Position numbers and translations under genes: made by a program
The notes under the pieces: generated by a model
What the model saw: only the letters and a program-made list of their open reading frames with translations
Told to the model about the DNA's origin: nothing
The model's database searches: none
Part shown: positions 33,710 to 43,068 of the stretch, piece by piece
How positions within the stretch are numbered: position 1 is the stretch's first letter
How the letters are laid out: each line of letters starts with the position of its first letter
Assembly (NCBI RefSeq): GCF_003640395.1
Contig: NZ_RBZQ01000006.1
Coordinates: 1 to 64,000 of the forward strand
From: Stutzerimonas urumqiensis
Lineage (GTDB): Bacteria; Pseudomonadota; Gammaproteobacteria; Pseudomonadales; Pseudomonadaceae
Direction of reading: 5' to 3'
Length of the DNA: 64,000 nucleotides

Positions 33710-35326
33710 GTGAACTCCATCTTCCTGCGCATTTACGGCGGCATGATCGCCGTGCTGGTGATCGTCGCGGCGCTGGGCGTCGGCGGCCTGCACCTGCTCA
33801 ACGAGGCGCGCGCCGACCAGTACCGCGAGCAGCTCGCCGCCGGCACCTTCCGCCTGATGGCCCACAACATGAGCCGCATGACGCCCATCGAGCGGCGCCA
33901 GGCGGCGAACCTCTGGGGCCGGCTGCTCGGCATTCCGCTGCGGGTGCGCACACTGGACGACGTGCAGCTGGAAAGCCGGCTGGAGGCGCGCCTGCTGCAA
34001 GGGCAGGTGCTGGTCGAGCAGACCCGGCCGCACACCGTGACCATCTACAGCCTGGTCAGCGCGGCGGATCGGCTGGTGCTCACGGGCGATGTCGAACAGG
34101 TCAGCGAACAGCTCGCTCGCGCCACCATCTACCTGCTGATCGACGAACTGGTACGGGTCCCCGAAGACCAGCAGCCGCAGCGCCTGGCCGCGCTCAAGCA
34201 ACGCCACGGCTTCGGCTATCCACTGCAACTGGTCACCCGCAACAGCGCCAGCCTCGATGACGACCAGCGCCGTCGGCTCGACGAGGGCGACACCGTGATG
34301 GCGCTGGACAAGGGTGGCGATGCCATCCATGTGTTCGCCGCAGTGGCCGGCACGCCGTGGATCGTGCAGCTCGGGCCGATCTACCAGATGAACCCGTACC
34401 CGCCGCACTTGCTGGTGCTGATCGGCGTACTCGGCCTCGCGCTGATCGGTGTGACCATCTTCCTGCTGGTACGCCAGTTGGAGCGACGTCTGCGCGAGCT
34501 GGAGCGCGCCGCCAGCCAGGTGGCCGGGGGCGATCTCGAAACCCGCGTGCCCGAGGTGGGCAGCGACTCGGTGACCCGGCTGGCATCGGCCTTCAACGGC
34601 ATGGCGGCGCACCTCCAGCGGCTTTTGAACATCCAGCGCGAAATGGTGCGCGCGGTCGCCCATGAATTCCGCACGCCGGTGGCGCGCCTGCGCTTCGGGC
34701 TGGAGATGACCGGCGATGCCGAGACCCCCGAAGCGCGGCGCAAGTACCTCGACGGCATGGACAGCGATATCCAGGACCTGGACCGGCTGGTCGACGAGAT
34801 GCTCGTCTACTCGCGCCTGGAGCAGGGCTCGCCGGCCCTGCGCTTCGAGCCGGTCGACCTGGCCGCGCTGATCGACCAGGTGATCGACGAACTCGCCCCG
34901 TTGCGTCCGGCCGTGCGGGTCGAGCGTGTGCCCGGTCGCCTGGCCGAAGGGGACCAGCAGGCCCGCGTCGACGGCGAGCCGCGCTACCTGCGCCGGGCGC
35001 TGACCAATCTGGTCACCAACGCCATGCGCCACGCCGAAACCCAGGTGCGGATCAGCTACAGCCTGGATGCGACCCATGCGTTGCTCGAGGTCGAGGATGA
35101 CGGTCCGGGCGTACCGGAGGAGGCGTGGGAACGCATCTTCGCGCCGTTCCTGCGACTCGATGACAGCCGCACGCGGGCCTCAGGCGGGCATGGCCTGGGG
35201 CTGTCGATCGTGCGGCGGATCGTCTACTGGCACGGCGGACGGTCGCAGCTCGGGCGTAGCGAGGCGCTCGGCGGGGCGCGTTTCGGCCTCTGGTGGCCGA
35301 GGCGCCAGGACGGCTCGGTCAACTAG
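33710..35326 (+). CDS. rstB: Sensor histidine kinase, RstB-like
   Basis: A 538-residue inner-membrane kinase. A helix at about 5-28 and another at about 232-255 (LLVLIGVLGLALIGVTIFLLV) frame a periplasmic sensor of some 200 residues. HAMP follows to about 310, the H-box is RAVAHEFRTPVARLRFGLEM (about 320), and the HATPase domain contains the N-box NLVTNAMRHA, G1 EDDGPGVP and G2 GGHGLGLSIVRRI. The H-box with PVARLRFGLEM is the RstB type. It starts one base after the response-regulator stop at a GTG, so the pair is one operon. The signal sensed is not readable from sequence. Confidence 0.88.
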   Translation: MNSIFLRIYGGMIAVLVIVAALGVGGLHLLNEARADQYREQLAAGTFRLMAHNMSRMTPIERRQAANLWGRLLGIPLRVRTLDDVQLESRLEARLLQGQVLVEQTRPHTVTIYSLVSAADRLVLTGDVEQVSEQLARATIYLLIDELVRVPEDQQPQRLAALKQRHGFGYPLQLVTRNSASLDDDQRRRLDEGDTVMALDKGGDAIHVFAAVAGTPWIVQLGPIYQMNPYPPHLLVLIGVLGLALIGVTIFLLVRQLERRLRELERAASQVAGGDLETRVPEVGSDSVTRLASAFNGMAAHLQRLLNIQREMVRAVAHEFRTPVARLRFGLEMTGDAETPEARRKYLDGMDSDIQDLDRLVDEMLVYSRLEQGSPALRFEPVDLAALIDQVIDELAPLRPAVRVERVPGRLAEGDQQARVDGEPRYLRRALTNLVTNAMRHAETQVRISYSLDATHALLEVEDDGPGVPEEAWERIFAPFLRLDDSRTRASGGHGLGLSIVRRIVYWHGGRSQLGRSEALGGARFGLWWPRRQDGSVN

Positions 35327-35448
35327 CGACGAAGACGCCTGACCGACATCGGACCGGCCAACGCAGGGTCGATCGCCCGGCTGACCGGCTACGCGATAGG
35401 CCGTGCAAGCATCGCGACACGTTGCTTGCCGTGACGAATGGCCCGCTG

Positions 35449-36186
35449 TCAGCGGCGGGGGGCGGGAGCAGCCGGCACGGCGATCAACGTCAGCAGGCGA
35501 CCGTCCAGTTCGGCGTAGTAGCCATGCAGCTCGGTGCCGGCCTGCCATTCGGCATCCAGATCGCTCAGCAGACGCAGGCTCGCCACGCCGTCCTGCGCCT
35601 GTGTCACCTGTGCCGCTTCGAAATAGAAACGCCGCCGGACCAGCGGATACAGCGCCTTGAACAGGGCTTCCTTCAATGAAAAGGCCAGCGTCAGGCGCCA
35701 GGCGCGCGCGGCTTCGTCCACGGTAGCGAGGGCCGCCTGCTCGGTGTCGGTGAGGATTTCCCCGGCCAGCCGCGCGGCCCGCTCCGGCGGCAGCAGGGCT
35801 TCGACATCCAACCCCAACCCGCGCCATCGGCTGGCCGATGCCACCGCGGCGCCGGCCCAGCCCGCACCGTGCGTGATGGAGCCGACGGCACCGTCCGGCC
35901 AGATCGGCGCACGGTCCACGCCCACGGCGGGCACCGTGCCGATGCCGAGCGCCTGCCGTAGCGCCTCGCGCGCGCAGAGCCGGCCAGCGAGGAATTCCGT
36001 CTGGCGCTTGGCCACGCCGCGCGGCTGGGCGATGCCGCAGCGCGAAAAGTCGTCGGCCTCGAGCCGCGTCGCATCGAAGCGGGTGGTCAGCAGCGTGATG
36101 CCAGCGAGCGGCTCCGCGAAGGGCCAGCACGGCGAAGGCGGAGCGCAGCAGGCGGGAATGAAGGCGGGCGTGATCATGCCGGGCAT
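35449..36186 (-). CDS. pcpS: 4'-phosphopantetheinyl transferase (EntD/PcpS family)
   Basis: A 245-residue Sfp-type enzyme that loads the phosphopantetheine arm from CoA onto acyl- and peptidyl-carrier proteins, serving fatty acid, siderophore or polyketide synthesis. The Mg/CoA-binding motif is GLGLDVEAL near residue 123 and the second motif is LAFSLKEALFKALYP near 168, with WPDGAVGSITHGAGW ahead of them as in EntD/PcpS. Pseudomonads usually carry one such enzyme. Start is uncertain between ATGs at 36186 and 36177; neither has a strong ribosome site. It is a single gene, divergent from a small secreted protein. Confidence 0.85.
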   Translation of the reverse strand: MPGMITPAFIPACCAPPSPCWPFAEPLAGITLLTTRFDATRLEADDFSRCGIAQPRGVAKRQTEFLAGRLCAREALRQALGIGTVPAVGVDRAPIWPDGAVGSITHGAGWAGAAVASASRWRGLGLDVEALLPPERAARLAGEILTDTEQAALATVDEAARAWRLTLAFSLKEALFKALYPLVRRRFYFEAAQVTQAQDGVASLRLLSDLDAEWQAGTELHGYYAELDGRLLTLIAVPAAPAPRR

Positions 36187-36302
36187 TCTGCCACGCGGCG
36201 CGACCGGGGGAGGCCAGGGGCGTAGCGGTCGGCCGTCGCCGGAGGATTGCAGGCCCGGCCGGCACGGTTAAAGTGGGCGCCTTCTCCCTCAGGCTTCGCC
36301 TC

Positions 36303-36524
36303 ATGCGCATCGTCCCGCTCGCCCTTGCCCTGCTGGCCCCGCTCGCCCTCGCCGGGCCGGCGCCCTACTACAAATGGCAAAGCAAACTGGACGGGCAGAT
36401 CGCCTGCCAGCAGACCTCGCCGGGCGAAGGCTGGGAATTGTTCGAAGGCACGCCATACCGCGACTTGCGCTGCACCCAGCCGATCGCCCGGATGATCTGG
36501 CGCGCTCCCGGTGCGTCGCGCTGA
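36303..36524 (+). CDS. Small secreted protein of unknown function
   Basis: A 73-residue precursor. The signal peptide is MRIVPLALALLAPLALAG with likely cleavage before PAPYYKW, leaving about 55 residues with two cysteines (QIACQQTSPGEG and LRCTQP) that may form a disulfide. The ATG at 36303 fits the signal peptide; an earlier in-frame start would spoil it. The adjacent aldo/keto reductase starts 25 bases downstream, so they may be cotranscribed. Not recognised by name. Confidence 0.6.
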   Translation: MRIVPLALALLAPLALAGPAPYYKWQSKLDGQIACQQTSPGEGWELFEGTPYRDLRCTQPIARMIWRAPGASR

Positions 36525-36549
36525 GCGGCCTCTTCGCCAAAGGACCCCC

Positions 36550-37416
36550 ATGACCACCCCCGACCGCCTGGACACGCCGCTGCTGCTCGGCATGATGCGC
36601 CTGAACGACTACCCCGAGCTGGCCGATCCGCAGGGCCTGCTGGGCTTCGTCGAGCGTTGCGTCGAACAGGGCCTGACTGCCTTCGATCACGCGGACATCT
36701 ATGGGCTGGGCCACTGCGAGTCGCAGTTCGGCGCTGCCTTGCGGCTACAACCCGCGCTGCGTCAGCGGCTGACCGTGATCGGCAAGGCGGACATCGTGCT
36801 CAAGCCGCAGGACCGCTCGCGCTGGCAGGTCAAGCATTACGACACCAGCGCCGCCTACCTGCGCCGTGCGGTCGAAGGGTCGCTCGAGCGACTGGGCATC
36901 GAGCGGCTGGATGGCTTTCTGGTGCATCGCCCCGATCCGCTGATGCAGGTGGAAGACCTCGCCCGGACGCTGGAGGCGCTCCAGGCCGAAGGCAAGATCG
37001 GCTGGCTGGGCCTGTCCAACGCCGATCCGCTGCATTGGCGGCTGCTGGGCGAAGCGCTGCCGCTGCGCTGCAACCAGATCGAGCTGTCGCTCATGGCCCA
37101 GGACGCCGCCTGGGATGGTCGCCTGCAAACCATGCAGGTCGAGGGTTTGCAGGCCCTGGCCTGGTCACCGTTCGCCGGTGGCCGCTTCCCGGCCGGCCTG
37201 CAACAGGCGCTGGCGAACGTCGCCGACGCGCTCGGTGCGACGCCCAACCAGGTCGCGCTCGCCTGGATCCGGCGCCTGCCCGGCGCGCCGGTGCCGATCC
37301 TCGGGAGCTTGCGCTGGCCGCGTGTCGAGGAGGCGCTGGCGGGTGCGTCGCTGGCGTTGGATACGCAGGCGTGGTTTTACCTGGCGGAGGCGGCCAGAGG
37401 GGTCGAGGCGCCCTGA
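36550..37416 (+). CDS. Aldo/keto reductase (YdhF-like)
   Basis: A 288-residue NADPH-dependent TIM-barrel oxidoreductase. The catalytic tetrad is in place: Asp and Tyr in FDHADIYGLGHCE, Lys in VIGKADIVL, His in GFLVHRPDPLM. The C-terminal cofactor region reads QVALAWIRRLP and PILGSLRWPRVEEAL. The arrangement, including the partner-strand NQIELSLM, matches YdhF-type reductases of unknown physiological carbonyl substrate. AAAGGA precedes the ATG. It ends at the left edge of a composite repeat element. Confidence 0.87.
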   Translation: MTTPDRLDTPLLLGMMRLNDYPELADPQGLLGFVERCVEQGLTAFDHADIYGLGHCESQFGAALRLQPALRQRLTVIGKADIVLKPQDRSRWQVKHYDTSAAYLRRAVEGSLERLGIERLDGFLVHRPDPLMQVEDLARTLEALQAEGKIGWLGLSNADPLHWRLLGEALPLRCNQIELSLMAQDAAWDGRLQTMQVEGLQALAWSPFAGGRFPAGLQQALANVADALGATPNQVALAWIRRLPGAPVPILGSLRWPRVEEALAGASLALDTQAWFYLAEAARGVEAP

Positions 37417-37483
37417 GGGGATTGCTCGCGACGATCACGGTTGCGCTAGGGGGTTTGAGTGCGGTGTGTTCCTTGTCCCGGAA

Positions 37484-38327
37484 TCACAGATTGCGCCCTG
37501 CACGGGGCGAAATGCTGGGAAATGTCGTAGGAGCCCGCTTGCGGGCGAAGCTTTTGTCTTTTGGCTTCACGATCGAGAGTTTCGGACGCCGCGCTTTCCT
37601 CGGCCCGGTCTACAGATTGCGCCTTGCACGGCGCCTCACTTTTTTTCAGTCGCGAAAAAAGTAAGCAAAAACGCTTGCCCCTGCATCCGGCCCCGGCTTC
37701 GCCGGGGTTCCCTCGCTTCGGTGCCGTTTCAGGGGCACGCCACGAAGGGCCATCCATGGCCCTCGCGGCTCTCGCGGCATCCCTGCCGCTCAACCCCCTC
37801 CACGACACCTGCGCTCGGCCTGCTGAAGGGGCGAGTGGTGTGGCCTGGTGGTTTGGGTGTGAGAAGCAGAAAAGCAGAGTTGTATGATCTTGAATGGGAC
37901 AGCCGCACGTCGGGTGCATTCGCGAAGCAATGCACCGGCTTCGCATCGGCGGCGTCCCCGGCGGATTGTTCGCTTCGCTCCAGAATCCGCCCTACGTCTG
38001 TTGCCACCGTAGGGTGGAAAACCGCAAAGCGTTTTCCACCGCTTGCACCCAACCATCAAGCCACTCGGACCACCCCCCTTTCATCCGGCCGAACGCAGGC
38101 GTTGCGCAGGGGGACGCGAGGCAGGACGCCGAGCGAGGCGCGGCGGGACAGGGACGTCCCGTCGTGACGCGCCCCCGGAGCGGCGCCGGAGTGAGGGCAG
38201 TCTGGCTGCGCAGCAGGCAGACCCGGATGATGGGGCGCGTTTTAAAGTGAGGCGCCGTGCAAGGCGCAACCTGTCGTCCCGGCCGAGGAAAGCGCGGCGT
38301 CAAAAACGCCTGAGCGAGACGCCCAGG
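37484..38327. repeat. Composite intergenic repeat, copy B
   Basis: It has the same order as copy A: a GCGCCCTGCACGGGGCG block, then GTAGGAGCCCGCTTGCGGGCG (37527-37547), the left inner arm (37616-37880), the segment GTCGGGTGCATTCGCGAAGC (about 37909), the GGTGGAAAACC palindrome (about 38012-38040), and the right inner arm (38058-38327). The right outer arm with the REP palindrome is missing, and the palindrome ahead of GTGAGGCGCCGTGCAAGGCG has lost its spacer. It fills the whole gap between the aldo/keto reductase and exonuclease III genes; no real gene lies in 37417-38418. Confidence 0.75.
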
Positions 38328-38418
38328 CGGCCAGCCATCACCGCCCGATACACCACCGGAACGCCACCCCACCCCCTACGCTCTGAACAGAAACGAAGCT
38401 CAATCGGCGAGGCGACGC

Positions 38419-39204
38419 GTGGACAGGCTGAAGATCGCGACATTCAACATCAACGGCATCCGGTCGCGGCTGCCGGCGCTGCTGCAGTGGCTCGACCAGG
38501 AGGCGCCGGACGTGGCCTGCCTGCAGGAACTGAAAGCGCAGGAGGCGGCCTTCCCGATCGACGAGATCCGTGCCGCCGGCTATGGCGCCATCTGGCAAGG
38601 CCAGAAGTCCTGGAACGGCGTGGCCATCCTCGCGCGTGGCAGCGATCCGATCGAGAGTCGGCGCGGCTTGCCCGGCATGGAGGACGATCCGCAGAGTCGC
38701 TACCTCGAGGCAGCCGTGCACGGCGTGCTCGTCGGCTGCCTGTACCTGCCCAACGGCAACCCGCAGCCGGGCCCCAAGTTCGACTACAAGCTCGAGTGGT
38801 TCGACTGCCTGATCGGCTATGCGCAGCGCCTGCTCGACAGCGGCCATCCGGTGGTGCTGGCCGGCGACTACAACGTGGTGCCGACCGACGAAGACATCTA
38901 CAACCCGCGTTCGTGGCGCAAGGATGCCTTGCTGCAGCCCGAGAGCCGCGAGCGCTTCGCACGCCTGCTCACCCAAGGCTGGACCGACGCGCTGCGGGCG
39001 AGGTACCCGGACGAGCGCCTCTACACCTTCTGGGATTATTTCCGCCAGCACTGGCAGAAGAACTCCGGCCTGCGCATCGACCACCTGCTGCTCAGCCCCG
39101 ACGTGGCGGCGCGTCTGCACGACGCCGGGGTCGATCGCTGGGTGCGCGACCAGCCCCATGCCAGCGACCATGCGCCGACCTGGATCGAACTCGACCTGGC
39201 CTGA
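38419..39204 (+). CDS. xth: Exodeoxyribonuclease III family AP endonuclease
   Basis: A 261-residue EEP-fold enzyme for base-excision repair that cuts abasic sites and removes 3' blocks. Conserved segments are IATFNINGIRSRLPALLQWL, CLQELKAQ (metal-binding Glu), AGDYNVVPTDEDI (Asp and Asn), TFWDYFRQHWQKNSGLRIDHLL and the final catalytic SDHAPTW. The length fits XthA-type enzymes. The GTG start with GAGG upstream begins the conserved strand. It is followed after 41 bases by the CHAD gene, probably in one transcript. Confidence 0.92.
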   Translation: MDRLKIATFNINGIRSRLPALLQWLDQEAPDVACLQELKAQEAAFPIDEIRAAGYGAIWQGQKSWNGVAILARGSDPIESRRGLPGMEDDPQSRYLEAAVHGVLVGCLYLPNGNPQPGPKFDYKLEWFDCLIGYAQRLLDSGHPVVLAGDYNVVPTDEDIYNPRSWRKDALLQPESRERFARLLTQGWTDALRARYPDERLYTFWDYFRQHWQKNSGLRIDHLLLSPDVAARLHDAGVDRWVRDQPHASDHAPTWIELDLA

Positions 39205-39245
39205 CGCATCGAAAAAACACCCGAATCACCTCGTGGAGCCCACTT

Positions 39246-40160
39246 ATGGGATACCGCCTGAAACCGCACAAGAACGCCGCCAAGGACGTGCGTCGCATCG
39301 CTCGCGACCGCCTCGAGCGGGCGATCGAGGCGCTGCGTTCGCCGCCGGACGAGCGCGACAAGGGCGTGCATCAGGCGCGCAAGCGCTTCAAGGAGCAGCG
39401 TGCCTTGCTGCGGCTGATCCGTCGCCCGCTGGGCAAGTGCTATGCGGTGGAGAACCGGCGGCTGCGGGATGTCGGCCGATCGCTGTCGGCGCTGCGCGAT
39501 GCCGCGGCGATGGTCGAGGGCTGGGACGCGCTCGCCAGCCATGCCCCGGCGCTGTTCGGTCGACCGTCCTATGCGCGGATTCGCCAACGGTTGGTCGAGC
39601 GCGGCAGTACGGGCGGCGCGCAGATCGATCCGGCGCTGTTCGAGCAGGCCATCGGCGAACTGGACGAGGCGCTGGGGGCCATCGAGCACTGGCCGTTGTC
39701 GGGCAAGGGCTTCGGCCTGTTCGAGCGCGGTCTCGAAGACAGCTACCGCGCCGGTCGCCGCGCCCTGGCGGCGGCGCGTCGCGACCCGAACGACGAGAAC
39801 CTGCACGAGTGGCGCAAGCGCGTGAAGGACCAGTGGTACCACACCCGCCTGTTGCTGTCGGCGTGGCCGGCGATGATGCGCGCCCGCTGCGGCCTGCTCG
39901 AAGAACTGGCCGAGGCGCTCGGCCACGATCACGACCTCGCGGTGATGAGCCAGTTGATGGACGACGAGCCCGAGCTGTTCGCCGATCAGATCGAACCCTT
40001 GCAGCGCCTCATCGCCGAGCGCCGCAAGGCCCTGCGCGAGGAGGCCTTCGCCCTGGGCCGGCGCCTGTATGCCGAACCACCCTCGGCGCTGGTCAAGCGC
40101 TGGCAGCGCTACTGGTCGCTGGCGCGCTGCGAAGGCCAGGCCGCTTCACGCGAGGACTGA
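39246..40160 (+). CDS. CHAD-domain protein
   Basis: A 304-residue all-helical protein. CHAD motifs are clear in both halves: KGVHQARKRFKEQRALLRL with LRDVGRSLSALRDAAAM, then LHEWRKRVKDQWYHTRLLL with LAEALGHDHDLAVM. The conserved, evenly spaced basic and His residues are known to bind polyphosphate, so this protein probably associates with polyphosphate granules. It is preceded by exonuclease III in the same direction. No polyphosphate kinase is in the window. Confidence 0.88.
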   Translation: MGYRLKPHKNAAKDVRRIARDRLERAIEALRSPPDERDKGVHQARKRFKEQRALLRLIRRPLGKCYAVENRRLRDVGRSLSALRDAAAMVEGWDALASHAPALFGRPSYARIRQRLVERGSTGGAQIDPALFEQAIGELDEALGAIEHWPLSGKGFGLFERGLEDSYRAGRRALAAARRDPNDENLHEWRKRVKDQWYHTRLLLSAWPAMMRARCGLLEELAEALGHDHDLAVMSQLMDDEPELFADQIEPLQRLIAERRKALREEAFALGRRLYAEPPSALVKRWQRYWSLARCEGQAASRED

Positions 40161-40164
40161 GCGA

Positions 40165-40280
40165 CCGTTCTTCGACGATCCGCTGACCGGCGTCGCCAAC
40201 GGCGCCGGCCGATGGATCGGCTGCACGAGGCCAAGCGCGCCGGGCGTGGCTGCGTGCGGCTTCATCGGCCGACGAACTGA
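40165..40280 (+). pseudogene. Remnant of a GGDEF-domain gene
   Basis: One frame begins FDDPLTGVANG, the typical first strand of a GGDEF domain. After a frame change at about 40211 the next frame reads MDRLHEAKRAGRGCVRLHRP and stops, which is the typical last helix and strand. The 150 or so residues between are missing. This looks like a diguanylate cyclase collapsed by internal deletion, just upstream of an intact GGDEF-EAL gene. Confidence 0.6.
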
Positions 40281-40383
40281 GCTCAAGAAGCGCTCGCGCT
40301 GCCGATAGCCTGGCACCGTTGCCCGGCGCAGGCCCGTTTCGTTCTGCGCACAGCCGGTCCCTTTCACCTGTCGGACCCTGACG

Positions 40384-42912
40384 ATGCCTGCCGAGCCCTC
40401 ATCCGCGCGCCTGAGCAATGCCTTTGCCCGGCGCACCTTCCCGGTGGTCGCCGCCGTGATGGTCATGCTGTTGCTGGCCACCGCCGGCCTGCTCGTCGCC
40501 GATGCCCTGCGCCAGGACCATGAGACCCGCGACCGCAGCGTGTTCTACGCACGCAGTGCCATCGACGCACTGCGCGAGCGGCACGCCAGCGTGACGCTGG
40601 ACTACGCCGTGTGGGGCGACATCTTTCGCCACCTGCACCTGACCACCAACCGCCAATGGGCCTACGAGGAGGGCAATGTCGGCGCCAACGTCTTCGAACG
40701 CTTCAACATCGAGGGCGTGTTCGTCGTCGACCCAAGCAACCGCACCACCTATGCGGTGATCGAAGGCGAGCTGAGCGACGTCCAGGCCGGTGACTGGCTG
40801 AGCGGCGACCTGCAGGCGCTGGTCGAGCGGGCCCGCGCGCCCGAACAGGACGGCAAGGCAGTGACGGCCATCCTGCGCGTCGGCGACAAGCCGGGCTTCG
40901 TCTCGGCCGCCGAGATGCAGCCCGACGGCATCCCGGAGCTCGAAGGGTTCCCGGGGCCGGCCTCGGTGCTGGTGTTCGTCGATGTGGTGGACAACGACTT
41001 CCTCGGCCCCTTCGGCGAAACCCTCGCGCTCGATCGGCTGCGGTTGCCGCGCGATGCCGCCGACGCCGCCGCCGAGCCGCACCTGCCGCTGAGCGAGGAT
41101 GGCCAGGTGCGGCTGCGCTGGGATACGCCGGAGGCCGGCCGCGAGCTGCTCGAGACCGTCATGCCGCTGTTCGCCATGGCGGCGCTGATGCTCGCCGGGC
41201 TGATCTTCGTCGTGTTCCGCCACGCGCTGGCCGCCGCCCGCTTGATGGAGGCCAACGAAGAACGCTTTCGCGACATCGCCGAGTCGGCCACCGACTGGCT
41301 GTGGGAAGTCGATGAGGAGCAGCGCATCACCTACCTGTCGGCCCGGTTCGGCGAGGTCACCGGGCAGGCGCCGGTCCAATGGATCGGCCAGCCGCTCAAG
41401 CGCCTCGTGCAAGGCGTCGACGGCGCGCTGGGCGACTGGCTGGCGTCGCTGCAGGGCGACGGGCGGCACTCGCTGACCTGTACCTACCTGACGCGCGAAG
41501 GCCAGCGTCGTACCTGCCGGCTCACCGGCCGGCCGATTCTGCACGGTGTCGGCGTCGCCGGCGGCTACCGCGGCACCGCCAACGACATCACCGACGAGAT
41601 CGAAGCGCGTGCGCGCATCGAGCACATGGCCCGGCACGATCCGCTGACCGGCCTGGCCAACCGCAATCGCCTCGAAGATTGCCTGCGGCGGCTGGCGACG
41701 CCGGCATTGACCGGCAGCTTCGCCGTGCTGTGCCTGGACCTGGACCGCTTCAAGCCGGTCAACGACGCGCTCGGCCACTCGGCGGGCGACTTCGTGCTGC
41801 GCGAGGTGGCGTATCGGCTGCAACAGCGCCTGCGCGACACCGACCTGGTCGCCCGGGTCGGTGGCGACGAATTCGTCATGGTCCTCACCGGCCAGGACGA
41901 GCAGCACCGCGTGGAGCAGATCTGCGCGCGACTGGTGGCCGAGCTCGCCGAGCCCATCCAGTACGGCAATCAGGAAATCCACATCGGCTGCAGCATCGGC
42001 ATCGCCCTGTTCCCGCACGACGGCCGGGCGCCGGAAGACCTGGTGCGCTTCGCCGACATCGCGCTGTACGAGGCCAAGTCGGCGGGGCGTAACACCTGGC
42101 GCTTCTACGCCGCCGAGATGAACGCGCAGATCGCCGCCCGTCGCCAGCTGGAACAGGCGCTGCGCCAGGCGATCCGCGAAGGCGAGTTGCGGCTGTACTT
42201 CCAGCCGCGGTACCAGCTCGATTCGCTGCGGCTGGTCAGCGTCGAGGCGCTGGTGCGCTGGGAGCATCCCGAGCGCGGCCTGCTGCTGCCCGAGGCCTTC
42301 ATTCCGCTGGCCGAGGAAACCGGCCTGATCGTGCCGCTCGGGCAATGGGTGCTCGAGCAGGCCTGTCGCGAGGCGGTCGGCTGGGCCGAGCCGGTGCCGG
42401 TGTCGGTCAACCTCTCGCCCCGCCAGTTCAGCCATCCGGCGCTGGTCGCCGACATCGAGCGCACGCTGCGTAGCACCGGCCTGGACGGCCAGCGGCTGGA
42501 GCTGGAGCTGACCGAGACGGTGATGGTCAACGACGCCGACGGTGCGCTGGCAATCATGAACGCGCTCAAGGGGCTGGGCGTGCGGCTGAGCATGGACGAC
42601 TTCGGCACCGGCTTCTCGTCGCTCAGCTACCTGCGTTCGTTCCCGTTCGACGGGCTGAAGATCGACCGCAGCTTCATCGCCGGCATGCTGGAGCGGCCGA
42701 ACGACCGCTCCATCGTGCAGGCGATCATCTCGCTCGGCCGGTCGCTGGGCATGGCCGTGACGGCCGAGGGCGTCGAGACCGCCGATCAGCTCGACCTGCT
42801 GCGCGGCGATGCCTGCGATGAGGTCCAGGGCTTTCACCTCAGCCGGCCGATGCCGGCGACCGCGCTGCATGCCTGTCTGCAACCGAGCGACGCAACCGCC
42901 GTGCCCTGCTGA
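40384..42912 (+). CDS. CHASE4-PAS-GGDEF-EAL c-di-GMP turnover protein
   Basis: An 842-residue inner-membrane protein. A first helix (about 20-42) and second (about 258-278) bracket a CHASE4 periplasmic sensor (SVFYARSAIDALRERHASVT, DYAVWGDIFRHL). A PAS domain follows at about 290-400, GGDEF at about 415-575 with intact ARVGGDEFVMVL and an upstream RDTD inhibitory site, and EAL at about 590-840 with VEALVRWEHP, NLSPRQFS, DDFGTGFSSLSYL and KIDRSFI. Both catalytic motifs are intact, so it could synthesise or degrade c-di-GMP, with PDE activity the commoner outcome. It is followed 156 bases later by the LOV kinase in the same direction. Confidence 0.92.
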   Translation: MPAEPSSARLSNAFARRTFPVVAAVMVMLLLATAGLLVADALRQDHETRDRSVFYARSAIDALRERHASVTLDYAVWGDIFRHLHLTTNRQWAYEEGNVGANVFERFNIEGVFVVDPSNRTTYAVIEGELSDVQAGDWLSGDLQALVERARAPEQDGKAVTAILRVGDKPGFVSAAEMQPDGIPELEGFPGPASVLVFVDVVDNDFLGPFGETLALDRLRLPRDAADAAAEPHLPLSEDGQVRLRWDTPEAGRELLETVMPLFAMAALMLAGLIFVVFRHALAAARLMEANEERFRDIAESATDWLWEVDEEQRITYLSARFGEVTGQAPVQWIGQPLKRLVQGVDGALGDWLASLQGDGRHSLTCTYLTREGQRRTCRLTGRPILHGVGVAGGYRGTANDITDEIEARARIEHMARHDPLTGLANRNRLEDCLRRLATPALTGSFAVLCLDLDRFKPVNDALGHSAGDFVLREVAYRLQQRLRDTDLVARVGGDEFVMVLTGQDEQHRVEQICARLVAELAEPIQYGNQEIHIGCSIGIALFPHDGRAPEDLVRFADIALYEAKSAGRNTWRFYAAEMNAQIAARRQLEQALRQAIREGELRLYFQPRYQLDSLRLVSVEALVRWEHPERGLLLPEAFIPLAEETGLIVPLGQWVLEQACREAVGWAEPVPVSVNLSPRQFSHPALVADIERTLRSTGLDGQRLELELTETVMVNDADGALAIMNALKGLGVRLSMDDFGTGFSSLSYLRSFPFDGLKIDRSFIAGMLERPNDRSIVQAIISLGRSLGMAVTAEGVETADQLDLLRGDACDEVQGFHLSRPMPATALHACLQPSDATAVPC

Positions 42913-43068
42913 GCGCCGGCCATCGACCGTCGACGGGGCTGAACTCCTGCCCGCGGCTCGGGCTCGAAAGGGAAGATGGCGGTAGCCGGACCGCGCTGAC
43001 CCGGCGAGGACCACCGAATTCCCTTCGTGACGATCGACGCGGTCGGTGGCTGATTTCAGGTGCTGTGC

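Noticed and set aside
36174..36714. Minus-strand frames opposite the small secreted protein and reductase start
   Set aside because: They lack motifs and conflict with a clear signal peptide and an aldo/keto reductase on the plus strand.
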